This document shows positions 8,447 to 18,238 of a DNA stretch of 64,000 nt, one piece after another. Within the stretch, counting starts at the first letter, position 1. Each line of letters opens with the position of its first letter. The notes beneath the pieces are model-generated. The model searched no databases. It was not told the origin of the DNA and saw only the letters and a list, made by a program, of their open reading frames with translations. The position numbers were made by a program, and so were the translations under genes. Source of the stretch: Acetobacter tropicalis (GTDB lineage Bacteria; Pseudomonadota; Alphaproteobacteria; Acetobacterales; Acetobacteraceae); assembly GCF_001580915.1 (NCBI RefSeq), contig NZ_LHZQ01000209.1:1-64000 (forward strand), given 5' to 3'.

Positions 8447-10264
8447 ATGATACAGCGGCGTCTTATTTCAGATAATGCACGGGCTTCGGTCTCCCTTGTG
8501 GGACTTTCGCCTTTATCAGCGGTCATTGAGGCAGCGTGTGGCTCTCGGCTCCGCGCTCATGGCCGAAGGCGGTGGGTTAATAAAACCGCCCTTTGTGCAA
8601 TTACGGGCATCATGCTGCTGGCCTCAAACGGGGAAGCTGTGGCCTCGGCCGCGCCTGCTTCCGCTCCGTTGCCCCACAGTGGGGGCACCTTGCGTCTCAC
8701 GGCCCAGAGTTCCGGCGGCACGCTGGACCCGCAGGTGGCGTATATGTCCCTCACCCGGCAGATTGAAACGCCGGTGTATGATACGCTGCTGGCTTATCCC
8801 AAATTCTCCGGCCCCGGCGCGCTGCCGGTTATTGCCAATCTGGTAGAACAGATGCCCACGCCGGAAGAAGGAGGCCTGACCTACCGGCTCACACTGCGCA
8901 AGGGTATCCGCTTCTCCAACGGCCAACCGTTGGGGGTGGAGGATGTTGCGGCCTCCTTCCGCAGAGTGTTCAAGGTCGGCAGCCCGACCGCTGGCCCGTA
9001 TTACAGCCACATTGTGGGGGCGGACGCCTGCCTGAAAGACCCCGCCCACTGCACACTGGCAGGCGGTGTGGAAACAGATGCCACCACCCGCAGCGTGGTG
9101 TTTCACCTCAGCACACCAGATCCGGATTTTCTGGAACATCTGGCATGGGGGCACGCCGCCATTCTGCCCGCCAGCACCCCGCCGCATGACATGGGCAATA
9201 GCGCGCCACCCGGCACCGGCCCCTACCGCATAACGGCTTATGACCCCACCCAGCATCTGGAGATGGAACGGAACCCGTATTTTCAGGAATGGGCACATGA
9301 AGCCCAGCCCGCGGGCTACCCGGACCATATACGCCTGACCTTCGGGCTGGAGCCGGAATCTGAAGTCACGGCCATTGAAAACAACCAGTATGACTGGATG
9401 TATGAGGACGTACCGCTCGACAGGCTGGGCGAAGTTGGCTCACGCTATGCCGCACAGGTGCAGCTTTATACATTGCTGCTGTATTATTACGCGGCCCTGA
9501 ACACCACACTGCCGCCGTTCAATTCCCTCAAGGCGCGGCAGGCGCTGAATTACGCCGTCAATCGCCATGCCATGGTGATCTATCATGGTGGCCCTGCCGT
9601 AGCCGTGCCGCTCTGCCAGCTTCTGCCCGAAGGCGCGCCGGCTCATCAGTCGTCCTGCGCCTACACCAAAGGAGCCTCACCCGAGCATCCCGCCGCGCGG
9701 TGGCAGGCCCCGGACCCTGAAACCGCCCGCAGGCTGGTGCGGGAGAGTGGCACGGCAGGGCAGAAAGTCACCATCGTCGCGCCGCTGGATGGGCGCTACG
9801 GCTCCATGGCCATGGAGCTGCGCAGCACGCTTGCCGCCATCGGGTATGATGCCGTGGTGCGCAGCATGACGCAGACAGTGCAGTTCCCCTACGTTCAGAA
9901 CAGTGACAACCACGTGCAGGTCGCGCTGACCGGATGGCAGGCGGATTATCCCTCCGCCGGAGGCATCCTGCACACGCTGTATTCGTGCGAGAGCATCCAC
10001 CCACATTCCGATAACTCGCTGAACATGTCCGCCTTTTGTGACCCCACCATTGAAGACCAGATGCAGCACGCCGCCGCCCTTGCGCTGACTGACAAACCCG
10101 CCAGCGCACAGGCATGGGCAGCAGTGGACCGGGCACTGATGGCACAGGCGCCCGCCGTGCCGCTGGTGCAGATCAAACGGGTTACGCTGTTGTCAAAACG
10201 CGCGCGTAACGTCATCGTAACACTCAATGATGAAATTCTGCTCTCCCAGCTTCAGATCCAATGA
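8447..10264 (+). CDS. ABC transporter substrate-binding protein, family 5 (oligopeptide/dipeptide type)
   Basis: A periplasmic binding protein that feeds the ABC importer encoded directly downstream. After an export segment (TGIMLLASNGEAVASA, about residues 54-69) the mature part begins with GGTLRLT and contains the family-5 signatures GTLDPQ, LRKGIRFSNGQPLGVEDVAASF and YAVNRHAM. With 605 residues it is slightly longer than usual because the first ATG gives about 45 residues before the signal peptide; the true start may lie inside this stretch, but no better ribosome site was seen. Its stop overlaps the next start (ATGA). The substrate could be peptides, nickel chelates or similar and cannot be read from the sequence. 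Confidence 0.9.
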   Translation: MIQRRLISDNARASVSLVGLSPLSAVIEAACGSRLRAHGRRRWVNKTALCAITGIMLLASNGEAVASAAPASAPLPHSGGTLRLTAQSSGGTLDPQVAYMSLTRQIETPVYDTLLAYPKFSGPGALPVIANLVEQMPTPEEGGLTYRLTLRKGIRFSNGQPLGVEDVAASFRRVFKVGSPTAGPYYSHIVGADACLKDPAHCTLAGGVETDATTRSVVFHLSTPDPDFLEHLAWGHAAILPASTPPHDMGNSAPPGTGPYRITAYDPTQHLEMERNPYFQEWAHEAQPAGYPDHIRLTFGLEPESEVTAIENNQYDWMYEDVPLDRLGEVGSRYAAQVQLYTLLLYYYAALNTTLPPFNSLKARQALNYAVNRHAMVIYHGGPAVAVPLCQLLPEGAPAHQSSCAYTKGASPEHPAARWQAPDPETARRLVRESGTAGQKVTIVAPLDGRYGSMAMELRSTLAAIGYDAVVRSMTQTVQFPYVQNSDNHVQVALTGWQADYPSAGGILHTLYSCESIHPHSDNSLNMSAFCDPTIEDQMQHAAALALTDKPASAQAWAAVDRALMAQAPAVPLVQIKRVTLLSKRARNVIVTLNDEILLSQLQIQ

Positions 10265-11301
10265 CGGCTGATTGTTCTTCTGCTTCCGGCACGGGGGTTC
10301 CGGTGCCCGCACCCGCGCGCCCGCCTGGCCCCTGGCGCAAGGCGGGCCGCACGCTGCTGCGCAACCGCTCCGCCATGGCAGCGCTTGGCGTGCTGGTGTG
10401 CATGACCATCGCCTGCCTGCTGGCCCCCCTCTATGCGCACGATGTGGCGCGGGTGGACCCGTTCACCTCCAACGTGGCAGGCAGCATAATGCTTGATGGG
10501 CATGAGGTGGACATCATGCAGCCCAATGATAACCCGCTGCATCTGGGCCTGAGCCCCATCGGGCCAACGGGCCACGCCGCTTACCTGCTGGGGGCGGACA
10601 GTCAGGGGCGCGATGTTGCGGCCCGTCTGCTGTATGGGGGCCGTAACTCGCTGCTGATTTCCGCCTGTGCAGCGGTGCTGTGCCTGCTGCTGGCCGCCAC
10701 CGCAGGCATTGCCGCCGGTTTTTTTGGCGGGCTGATGGATACCGTGCTCTCCCGCCTGATGGATATCATGTGGGCGGTGCCGGTCTATCTGTTCGCTATC
10801 TCGCTTTCCATTGTTACGGTCAGTCAGGGCCTCAAGCTGGGGCCGTTCGTGATCGAGGCAGATAATCTGCTGATCCCCATTGTCATTATCGCGCTGGTAT
10901 ATGTGCCCTATGCCGCGCGGCCCATTCGTGGCCGTGTGCTGGCATTGCGGCAGGCGGAATTTGTTACGGCGGCGCGCTGCCTTGGCGTGCCCCGCTGGCG
11001 CATTGTGCTGTTTGATATCCTGCCCAACGTGATGACAACGCTGGTGGTGCTCGGCCCGCTGCTGATGGCGCTGGCCCTGCTGGCGGAAAGCGCGCTCTCT
11101 TTCCTCTCCATTGGTGTGCAGGCCCCTGCGGCATCCTGGGGCACCATCATTCAGGATGGCGAAGGGCTGATCTACACGCGCCCCATGGTGGCCGTGGCCC
11201 CCGGCCTTGCCATTGTGATTGTGGTGCTGGCGCTGAACATTCTGGGCGATGGCCTGCGGGACGCGCTGGATGTGCGTGATGCCGCACGGCGGTCTTCATG
11301 A
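10261..11301 (+). CDS. ABC transporter permease, DppC/OppC type
   Basis: A 346-residue inner-membrane permease. The N-terminal arm (LLRNRSAMAALGVLV) is typical of the OppC_N region. Several membrane segments follow, with the permease coupling motif around EFVTAARCLGVPRWRIVLFDILPN, which contacts the ATPases. It overlaps the binding-protein stop by 4 bases and precedes the second permease by 13 bases, so all five importer genes form one operon. Confidence 0.93.
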   Translation: MTADCSSASGTGVPVPAPARPPGPWRKAGRTLLRNRSAMAALGVLVCMTIACLLAPLYAHDVARVDPFTSNVAGSIMLDGHEVDIMQPNDNPLHLGLSPIGPTGHAAYLLGADSQGRDVAARLLYGGRNSLLISACAAVLCLLLAATAGIAAGFFGGLMDTVLSRLMDIMWAVPVYLFAISLSIVTVSQGLKLGPFVIEADNLLIPIVIIALVYVPYAARPIRGRVLALRQAEFVTAARCLGVPRWRIVLFDILPNVMTTLVVLGPLLMALALLAESALSFLSIGVQAPAASWGTIIQDGEGLIYTRPMVAVAPGLAIVIVVLALNILGDGLRDALDVRDAARRSS

Positions 11302-11314
11302 AGGAGCGCACGCC

Positions 11315-12289
11315 ATGATCACCGCCCTGCTGCGCCGCCTTGGGCAGACAGTCTTTGTGCTGTTCGGTATTTCCGCGCTGGTGTTCTGCGTGTTCTTCGC
11401 AACACCGGGGGCAGATCCCACCGCCCGCATTGCCGGGCGCAACGCCTCCCCCCAGACCATGGAGAAAGTGCGCAAGGAATACGGGTTCGACCGCCCCTTG
11501 CCCGTGCAGTACGCCACCATGATGAAGAAACTCTTCATCACGCGCGATCTGGCCTCCTACGTGGACCGTGGCGAACTGGTTGTGCCGGAAATTGCCCGTG
11601 CGGCTCCGGTTACGGTGTCTCTGGTATGCGGGGCGGCGCTGATCTGGGTGGTGGCCTCCATCGCCATGGGCACGCTGGCCGCTGCCATGAAGGGGTCATG
11701 GGTGGACCGTGGGCTGATGATGCTGGGGCTGATTGGCATTTCCATGCCGGTGTTCTGGCTGGGCCAGGTGACCAACCTTATTACCCAGAGCCGCTACCAT
11801 GATACGTGGCTGTTCTCCTGGGTGCCGGGGCTGGGCTACGTGCCGTTTACGGAAAGCCCGCTCGGCTGGTTCAAGGCGCTGGTCATTCCGTGGGTGGTGC
11901 TGGCCGTGATGTTCATTGGTATCTACAGCCGCGTGCTGCGGGCTGATCTGGTGGCGCTGGCGGGCGAGGATTTCATGCGCACGGCACGGGCCAAGGGGCT
12001 TTCCCCCACCCGTGTGCTGCTGCGCCATGGGTTGCGCACCTCCATGGTCACATTTGTCTCCCTCTTCGGGCTGGATTTCGCGCAGCTTGTGGGCGGCGGC
12101 GCCCTGCTGACGGAAGTGGTGTTCGGGCTGCCGGGCGTGGGACGGCTGACCTATCAGGCGCTCACCAATCTGGACCTGCCGCTGATCATGGCCACGGTCA
12201 TGTATTCCGCCGTGTTTGTTGTGCTTGCCAATGCAGTGGTGGACAGCGTTTACCTGCTGCTGGACCCAAGGGTACGTGATGCCAGATAA
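11315..12289 (+). CDS. ABC transporter permease, DppB/OppB type
   Basis: A 324-residue inner-membrane permease and partner of the DppC-type subunit. It begins MITALLRRLGQTVFVLFG, the standard DppB opening, and has the coupling motif EDFMRTARAKGLSPTRVLLRH and the C-terminal GGALLTEVVFGLPGVGRLTYQA. The start is fixed by AAGGAG eight bases before the ATG; the frame is open further upstream into the preceding gene. Its last 11 bases overlap the next gene's start. Confidence 0.95.
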   Translation: MITALLRRLGQTVFVLFGISALVFCVFFATPGADPTARIAGRNASPQTMEKVRKEYGFDRPLPVQYATMMKKLFITRDLASYVDRGELVVPEIARAAPVTVSLVCGAALIWVVASIAMGTLAAAMKGSWVDRGLMMLGLIGISMPVFWLGQVTNLITQSRYHDTWLFSWVPGLGYVPFTESPLGWFKALVIPWVVLAVMFIGIYSRVLRADLVALAGEDFMRTARAKGLSPTRVLLRHGLRTSMVTFVSLFGLDFAQLVGGGALLTEVVFGLPGVGRLTYQALTNLDLPLIMATVMYSAVFVVLANAVVDSVYLLLDPRVRDAR

Positions 12290-13412
12290 CTTTCCTTCCG
12301 CACCCGTTCAGCCCTCCCCCACGCAGCACACCGCCGCGCCGCTGCTGGCGGTGCGTAACCTGTGCGTCAGCTTTCCCTCTGGCGGCAGGATGATCCCCAT
12401 TGTGGAGAATGTTTCCTTCACGCTGGCGGAGCGGGACATCTTGGGGCTGGTGGGGGAATCCGGCTCCGGCAAATCCGTAACCGCCATGGCGCTGATGGGG
12501 CTGATAGACAGCCCCGGCGTGCAGATCACCGGCTCTGCCCTGTTCCGGGGGCAGGAACTGGTGGGCCTGCCGCAAAAGCAATTGCGCCGCCTGCGCGGGC
12601 GGCAGATTGCCATGATCTTTCAGGACCCCATGACAGCCTTTACGCCAGTTTACACCATCGGCTGGCAGATTGATGAGCAGATCCGCGCGCATGAACGCCT
12701 CTCCCGCAAGCAGGCCCGCGCCCGCACGGTGGACCTGCTGGCGGAAATGGGCGTGCCGGACCCTGCCCGCACGGCAGACCGCTACCCGCACCAGCTTTCG
12801 GGCGGCCTGCGCCAGCGCGCCATGATTGCCATGGCGCTTTCCTGCAACCCGGCACTGCTGATTGCTGATGAACCCACAACCGCGCTGGATGTGACCGTGC
12901 AGGCCCAGATTCTGGACCTCATCCGTGGTCTGCGCACCGCCTATGGGTCCTCCGTCCTGCTGATCACGCATGACATGGGCGTGGTGGCGGAAACGTGTGA
13001 CACGACATTGGTGCTGTATTCCGGCCGGGTGGCGGAAACCGGGCCAACACAGGCGCTATTTGCTCAGCCGGGGCACCCCTACACCGCCGCATTGCTGGCC
13101 TCCATTCCGCCGCTGGATGGCCCGCGCCCAGAGCGCCTGCCCGCCATTGCCGGTGCCCCGCCCGTTCCGCTGGAACGCCCCGCGGGTTGCGCCTTCAGCC
13201 CCCGCTGCCACTACGTGCATGAGGCATGCCTGCCCGCCCCTCCACCGCCGCTAGTACCCGTCGGCCCACATCAGAGCGCTGCCTGCGTGCTGTCCACGGA
13301 GGGCACGCCGTTGCCCCCACGGCTGATATCGGCGTGTGCTTCAGCCGCTGCGTCCATACGCCATCAGGCTGCTCCCACGCCCCCGCCGTCTCATGGGGAG
13401 GTCTCCCCATGA
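12279..13412 (+). CDS. ABC transporter ATPase, DppD/OppD type
   Basis: A 377-residue cytoplasmic ATPase of the peptide importer. It has Walker A GESGSGKS, the signature LSGGLRQRA, Walker [13 protein letters not shown] and the H-loop in [15 protein letters not shown]. The C-terminal oligopeptide-transporter region [15 protein letters not shown] supplies the cysteines that bind an iron-sulfur cluster in relatives. The start at 12279 overlaps the permease end. The C-terminus extends about 60 residues beyond the cysteine region as a Pro/Ala-rich tail. Confidence 0.94.
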   Translation: MPDNFPSAPVQPSPTQHTAAPLLAVRNLCVSFPSGGRMIPIVENVSFTLAERDILGLVGESGSGKSVTAMALMGLIDSPGVQITGSALFRGQELVGLPQKQLRRLRGRQIAMIFQDPMTAFTPVYTIGWQIDEQIRAHERLSRKQARARTVDLLAEMGVPDPARTADRYPHQLSGGLRQRAMIAMALSCNPALLIADEPTTALDVTVQAQILDLIRGLRTAYGSSVLLITHDMGVVAETCDTTLVLYSGRVAETGPTQALFAQPGHPYTAALLASIPPLDGPRPERLPAIAGAPPVPLERPAGCAFSPRCHYVHEACLPAPPPPLVPVGPHQSAACVLSTEGTPLPPRLISACASAAASIRHQAAPTPPPSHGEVSP

Positions 13413-13455
13413 GTATGCTGTCCCGCACTCTCTCCTCCATGCAGGAGCACACGGC

Positions 13456-14460
13456 ATGAGTGCTTTTCCCGTGTCCTCTCCTGAACAGGGTGGCGCGCCG
13501 CTGCTGAGTGTGCGGGCGTTGCGCAAGACCTATTCCCTCCCACGGGGGCAGACGCTCAAGGCGGTGGATGGCGTTTCGCTTGATGTTCTGCCTGGTGAGG
13601 TTCTGGGGCTGGTGGGTGAGTCCGGTTGTGGCAAATCCACACTGGGGCGATGCCTGCTGCGGCTGACGGATGTCTCCTCCGGCCAGATCACGTTTGAAGG
13701 GCAGGACATCACCCATCTGGGCGAGCGCGCGTTGCGGCCCCTGCGCCAGCGGATGCAGATGGTGTTTCAGGATTCCTACGCCTCGCTCAACCCGCGCCGC
13801 CGCATTGGTGATCTGCTGGCCGAGCCCCTGCGCGTGCATCCCGGCCCAGACGGGCGCAAACGGCCTGCCGCTGCCATCACCGCCCGCCTGCATGAGTTGA
13901 TGGACCTTGTCAGCCTGCCGGTTACCGCGCTGGACCGCTACCCGCATGAGTTTTCAGGCGGTCAGCGGCAACGCATCAACATTGCCCGTGCGCTGGCGCT
14001 CTCCCCCCGGCTGGTGGTAGCGGACGAACCCGTTTCCGCGCTGGATGTGTCCGTGCAGGCTCAGATTGTGAACCTGTTTGCTGATCTGCAAGCCCAACTG
14101 GGGCTGACCTACGTATTTGTGGCGCATGATCTGGCGGTGGTGCGGCAGATTTCCACCCGCGTGGCGGTCATGTACCTGGGTGCTGTGGTGGAGCTGGGTG
14201 AAACGGATGACGTGCTGCATCATCCGGCCCACCCCTACACCGCAGCCCTGACGCAGGCCGTGCCCCGCCCGGTGGTGGGCGCGTCCCGGCACCCGCCCCT
14301 GCGCGGCGATATTCCAAGCCCGGTGGCCCGGCCCTCCGGCTGCCGTTTTCATACACGCTGCCCCATGGTGCAGGACCGCTGCCGCGTTGAAGACCCTGCG
14401 CTGCATACGGTGCGCCCCGGCCATCAGGTCGCGTGTCACTTTCCACTGGCGGCGGACTGA
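13456..14460 (+). CDS. ABC transporter ATPase, DppF/OppF type
   Basis: A 334-residue second ATPase of the importer. It has Walker A GESGCGKS, QDSYASLNPRRRIGD in the Q-loop region, the signature FSGGQRQRI, Walker B LVVADEPVSALD and the H-loop FVAHDLAVV. The C-terminal GCRFHTRCPMVQDRC is the usual cysteine region. AGGAG precedes the chosen ATG at 13456. It is the last gene of the importer operon; plsC follows 54 bases later and may share the transcript. Confidence 0.95.
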   Translation: MSAFPVSSPEQGGAPLLSVRALRKTYSLPRGQTLKAVDGVSLDVLPGEVLGLVGESGCGKSTLGRCLLRLTDVSSGQITFEGQDITHLGERALRPLRQRMQMVFQDSYASLNPRRRIGDLLAEPLRVHPGPDGRKRPAAAITARLHELMDLVSLPVTALDRYPHEFSGGQRQRINIARALALSPRLVVADEPVSALDVSVQAQIVNLFADLQAQLGLTYVFVAHDLAVVRQISTRVAVMYLGAVVELGETDDVLHHPAHPYTAALTQAVPRPVVGASRHPPLRGDIPSPVARPSGCRFHTRCPMVQDRCRVEDPALHTVRPGHQVACHFPLAAD

Positions 14461-14514
14461 AAGGGCCAGTATGCAGGGGCTTCCCTGCGCCTGCCGGAGA
14501 AAGCCTGAGCCCGC

Positions 14515-15279
14515 ATGTTCCGCTTTTCTGCTTTAAGTGCCTGCCTGCGCTTTTACAGTTCCCTGATGGTGATTGCCGTCATTTTTCTGGCGCTGGATGC
14601 TGGGTCTTTCGTGCTGCGCCACCTTCTGCCTGACGGCCCCCGCCGCCGCAGGCTGGGGCGGGCGTGGCTGCACGGCGTCGCACGGCTGGCTATCCGCTAT
14701 CTTCAGGCAGCGGGCATTGTAGCGTGTGATATGGATGCATTGGCCCCGTTGCGCACGGAGCACAACCTTGTGTTGGTGGCCAATCATCCCTCGCGGCTGG
14801 ATAGCCTGATTCTGGCTGCCGCCCTGCCCAACATGACCTGCGTCACCAAAGCCTCCATCTGGGAGCGCCCCACCTTGGGCAGCACACTGCGCACGGCGGG
14901 CTACCCCCGGCATGACAGCCTTTTGCGCCTGATTGGCCCCGCCAGCCAGAGCCTGAAAGAAGCGGGGCAACTGCTGCTGTTTCCGGAAGGCACACGCTCC
15001 CGCCCCGGTGCGGAACCCGGCGCGTTTCAACCCGGCTTTGCCGCCATTGCCCAGCGCACACGGGCAAACGTGCAGCCATTGCTGATTGAAACCAATTCCC
15101 CGTATCTGTCACAGGGCTGGCCCTTTCTGCGTCGCCCGCCCCTGCCCATGCGCTACCGCGTGCGCCTCGGCCCCCGCTTTCCCGCCCCGGCACGAGATGA
15201 AGCCAGCGGCCGCGCCTTGGTGGACGCCGTTGAAACCCTGCTGAAGCAGGAACTGAGCACACCCAAAGCAGACTTCTAA
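14515..15279 (+). CDS. plsC: 1-acyl-sn-glycerol-3-phosphate acyltransferase (PlsC family)
   Basis: A 254-residue membrane-bound acyltransferase expected to transfer an acyl chain to lysophosphatidic acid. A hydrophobic N-terminal segment (about residues 15-38) anchors it. The catalytic HX4D motif is present as NHPSRLD and the substrate motif as FPEGTRSRPG. Family members also acylate other lipids, so the exact acceptor is uncertain. It stands at the end of the peptide-importer operon with no evident functional link. Confidence 0.9.
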   Translation: MFRFSALSACLRFYSSLMVIAVIFLALDAGSFVLRHLLPDGPRRRRLGRAWLHGVARLAIRYLQAAGIVACDMDALAPLRTEHNLVLVANHPSRLDSLILAAALPNMTCVTKASIWERPTLGSTLRTAGYPRHDSLLRLIGPASQSLKEAGQLLLFPEGTRSRPGAEPGAFQPGFAAIAQRTRANVQPLLIETNSPYLSQGWPFLRRPPLPMRYRVRLGPRFPAPARDEASGRALVDAVETLLKQELSTPKADF

Positions 15280-15593
15280 GATCTGCCAGAAGAGGCCGTT
15301 TAAAAGACTTTTTGAAAAGTTGAGGATATCAGTCCGGTTATCTTTCAACAGCGGAACAGGGTGGATTTCGCTCAGATAGTCCCATTGGAAGCCGATAGAA
15401 CCGGCATTTCAGGCTTAAACGCTCGTTGTGCCGGGCAAACGCTGGCTTTTCACATATGGAACGCCTTAGTCGCCCTTATCTCCATATTCTTAAACACCGT
15501 TCTATTCTTGTCAGGCCAAAAGCGACCTTGAAAGAACCTTATGGGGTATGACCACAAAAGTAGCGCCCCCATTCCCTCAACCCCAGCTAATGC
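15280..15593. other. Intergenic region between convergent genes
   Basis: No gene, RNA or clear hairpin is recognised between the plsC stop and the stop of the secreted protein on the other strand. Confidence 0.5.
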
Positions 15594-16169
15594 CTAGATC
15601 GCGCCCTCAATCTCGGTCACTCGGGAGACGCACTCGCGGAAATCCTTCGCTTTTTCCATAAAGCCCACCATGCTGATGACCCATGTGTCCTCATCTCCTG
15701 TGGGAAAGCCAATCACCAGCCAGCCGCTATGTGAGAGACCTGTAAACAGGATACGCAGATCATCCATATCCAGCGTGGTGGAAAGCGTGTCGTTCGCGCC
15801 GAACATGGTATAGCTCTGCTGCCATTTTTCGGCTTTTGCGCTCTGGAAGATCAGCTTGATGTTCTCGCCCGTCATGTCTGGCCAACTGGTTTCCTCCACC
15901 ATGAGCGTGTGGTGCGGGTAGGTGCGCTGGCCTGTCAGCAACGCCAGTTTACGCCCATCGCTGAATGTACCTTCAAGCTGACAGAACGCGCCGCCATCCT
16001 TGCTGTCAGACTGTTTGACGTCCCACGTCCCGGCATCCGGCACCACCACTTTGGGAGAAGGCTCCGCCTGCTGCGCGCTGGAGGCCGGTGGCGGCTTCTG
16101 CGCCCACGCAGCCCCGCCGCTAGAGGCCAGCAGAAAAAGACACCCCCCTAAAACGCTCAGTCTGGTCAT
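15594..16169 (-). CDS. Secreted or periplasmic protein of unknown function
   Basis: A 191-residue protein not recognised from any family. It has a clear signal peptide (LSVLGGCLFLLASSGGAAWA, cleaved about residue 23), a Pro/Ala/Gln linker, and a globular domain starting about residue 48 (AGTWDVKQSDSKDGGAFCQL) with two cysteines (GAFCQL and FRECVSR) that may form a disulfide. The domain is rich in predicted beta strands (LALLTGQR, LRILFTGL, GWLVIGFP). It lies 74 bases beyond the cas2 stop side, but there is no sign that it belongs to the CRISPR system. Confidence 0.7.
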   Translation of the reverse strand: MTRLSVLGGCLFLLASSGGAAWAQKPPPASSAQQAEPSPKVVVPDAGTWDVKQSDSKDGGAFCQLEGTFSDGRKLALLTGQRTYPHHTLMVEETSWPDMTGENIKLIFQSAKAEKWQQSYTMFGANDTLSTTLDMDDLRILFTGLSHSGWLVIGFPTGDEDTWVISMVGFMEKAKDFRECVSRVTEIEGAI

Positions 16170-16243
16170 GCTCTTACGCTCCCGTCATGCCGCTATGGTA
16201 GAGGCCGCACCCGCTGTTTGACAATCAGGGAATGATGGACAGA

Positions 16244-16534
16244 TCAAAAGACCAATGGACCTTCCAGATCCAGCACCGGCTTGGCGCCCACATGTTCCAC
16301 CCGCTGCTTGCCCTTTGCACCCAGTTGATAAAACCGCAGGCTGTCCTTGCTCTCATCTGCCTCCGCCAGCAGACGGTGCCGCAACTCCGCCCATTGGGCC
16401 GGGTCAACCTCGCACTCAAACACGGAATGCTGCACACGCTGCCCGTAATCCAGACACGCACGGGCTACACGCCGTAACCGCCTTCTGCCTGCTGCGTCCT
16501 GAGTGTTCACATCATAGGTTATTAAAACCAGCAT
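16244..16534 (-). CDS. cas2: CRISPR-associated Cas2
   Basis: A 96-residue adaptation protein that forms the Cas1-Cas2 integrase. It begins MLVLITYDVNT, with the conserved Asp after the first strand, and continues RRLRRVARACLDYGQRVQHSVFEC, the usual Cas2 ferredoxin-fold pattern. It starts 3 bases after the cas1 stop and is the last gene of the operon. Confidence 0.97.
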   Translation of the reverse strand: MLVLITYDVNTQDAAGRRRLRRVARACLDYGQRVQHSVFECEVDPAQWAELRHRLLAEADESKDSLRFYQLGAKGKQRVEHVGAKPVLDLEGPLVF

Positions 16535-16537
16535 GAC

Positions 16538-17578
16538 TTATTTCCAGATAAACGCCGGGTAGGCATCCAGATCTCCCCTCAGATGACGGGCCAGAAGCAG
16601 TGCCTGCACATGGGCCACCAGGCCGAACGTCATGCTCTCGTTCAGGAAAGGGTGACGCACTTCCTTCTTTTTTCGTTCCTGCCAGGCTGTCAGCACCGTT
16701 TTACGCGCGTCATCCTGCAAGGTCACGCCTCCGCCTTCATGGCACACAAAATCTTCCGCCCTGATCTGCCCCCGGTTGATAAGGCTCAGCGCAACCCGAT
16801 CAGCCAGAACAGGACGCAGTTCTTCCATAATATCCAGCGCCAGACTGGCTCTGCCTGGTCGATCAGCGTGCAGAAACCCCACCTGCGGGTCCAGCCCCAC
16901 GCTCTCCAGTGCGGAACGGCAATCATGCCCCAGCAAGGCGTATAAAAAAGACAACAGGGCATTCACCCGATCCAGCGGTGGTCTGCGCGACCGCCCGCCA
17001 AAATGGAACGCCGGATTATCTGAACGCACAAACCGCGGAAAAACGCCAAAATATACTCGCGCAGCCTCACCTTCCACACCACGCAAAGTTTCCATATCCG
17101 TCACGCGCACAATGCGCCGTGTAGTATCTGTCAACCATGCTTCCGCTGCCTGAAGAGCTTGCGTCGCCTCCGCCGGAAGAGAGGCCCCGTAATCACGCAA
17201 GGTTCGCCTGACCACCGTACGCTGGTTGGCTACCTTTGCCGCCACCACATGACGGGCAATGGCGATACTCCGTGCAGGATCATCTGCAACACGATACTGC
17301 GTGCGCCGCAACAGCACATTGCCAGAACGTGGCCCTTCAACCCGCGCCAGAAACCGCCCATATGGCGAGAGGTAGGAAAACGCGATACCTGCTTCCGCAC
17401 AGGCAGCCAGCAATGCGGGCGAAGCCCCTATGTGGCCAAAACACATGATGCCTTCCAACAGATGCAATGGTGCGCGGCCACGCTCCTTGCCCTCCACCTC
17501 CACCACAACATTTGCCCCATCTTTTTTCAGCCAGGCATTTTCAGTGGTAACATAAATGGTGTTCAGGTGCTTACGCAT
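16538..17578 (-). CDS. cas1: CRISPR-associated Cas1, type I-C
   Basis: A 346-residue integrase subunit. It begins MRKHLNTIYVTTENAWL, as I-C Cas1 does. The metal-binding residues are present: Glu in GVEGEAARVYFGVF, His in GFLHADRPGR and Asp in SLALDIMEEL. It lies between cas4 and cas2 with only 3 and 6 bases of spacing, so adaptation should be functional as far as the sequence shows. Confidence 0.97.
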   Translation of the reverse strand: MRKHLNTIYVTTENAWLKKDGANVVVEVEGKERGRAPLHLLEGIMCFGHIGASPALLAACAEAGIAFSYLSPYGRFLARVEGPRSGNVLLRRTQYRVADDPARSIAIARHVVAAKVANQRTVVRRTLRDYGASLPAEATQALQAAEAWLTDTTRRIVRVTDMETLRGVEGEAARVYFGVFPRFVRSDNPAFHFGGRSRRPPLDRVNALLSFLYALLGHDCRSALESVGLDPQVGFLHADRPGRASLALDIMEELRPVLADRVALSLINRGQIRAEDFVCHEGGGVTLQDDARKTVLTAWQERKKKEVRHPFLNESMTFGLVAHVQALLLARHLRGDLDAYPAFIWK

Positions 17579-17584
17579 CAGCCT

Positions 17585-18232
17585 TCAGCTTTCCAGAGTT
17601 TTCAGAAACCAGGCCTGAGCAGATGCCTTTTTCTCCAACCGGCGCGGCTGACACATTTCCTCCAGAGAGCACTGCCCACACGCCTTGCGCCACACGGGCG
17701 GCGGTGTTTGCCCGGATGCAAACAAAGCCTGTACGGTCTGCGCGATATCCCGCGTCAAAGCGCGCAAGTTCTCATCAAACACAACAATGGTGCGCCTGTG
17801 CGGCCTGCCATAAAACAGCGCCCCTTCCGGCACCGGACAGCCGAACATTTCTTCCAGGCACTGGGCCTGCGCGCAAAGCTGCACCTCATCCGCCCGATGC
17901 GGTTTGAGGCTGCACCGTTTGCATTCTACCGGGTAAGGTCGGGCCATCTCTCCCTTGCCGTGCAGTTCCACAACATCCGCCTTGCCAAACACCCCCAGCA
18001 GGAAAGAGCGCAAAGGCACGGCCCGCAGGATCTTCACACCCCGCCTGCGTTCAGGTAATCCGGCATCCACCGTTTCATGCAGGATACGGCCTTCCGCCGT
18101 GGCACCATTTTCCGCCCATTGTTGTTCCACGTGAATCAATGCGCACTGGCGCGGGCAGAACAGGTAGTGCTGCAAAGCCGAAATGGGAACAAGGCGGTCT
18201 TCCTCCTCCTGCGCTTTCGGCTCTGGCATCAT
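17585..18232 (-). CDS. cas4: CRISPR-associated Cas4 exonuclease
   Basis: A 215-residue RecB-like nuclease that trims and orients prespacers by PAM. The iron-sulfur cysteines are visible: FCPRQC near the N-terminus and KACGQCSLEEMC near the C-terminus. The nuclease motif appears as YPVECKRCSLKPHRADEVQLCAQA, with the Glu-x-Lys pair and the QxxxY-like helix partly altered (QLCAQAQCLE). It lies between cas7 and cas1. Confidence 0.95.
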   Translation of the reverse strand: MMPEPKAQEEEDRLVPISALQHYLFCPRQCALIHVEQQWAENGATAEGRILHETVDAGLPERRRGVKILRAVPLRSFLLGVFGKADVVELHGKGEMARPYPVECKRCSLKPHRADEVQLCAQAQCLEEMFGCPVPEGALFYGRPHRRTIVVFDENLRALTRDIAQTVQALFASGQTPPPVWRKACGQCSLEEMCQPRRLEKKASAQAWFLKTLES

Positions 18233-18238
18233 GCTGCG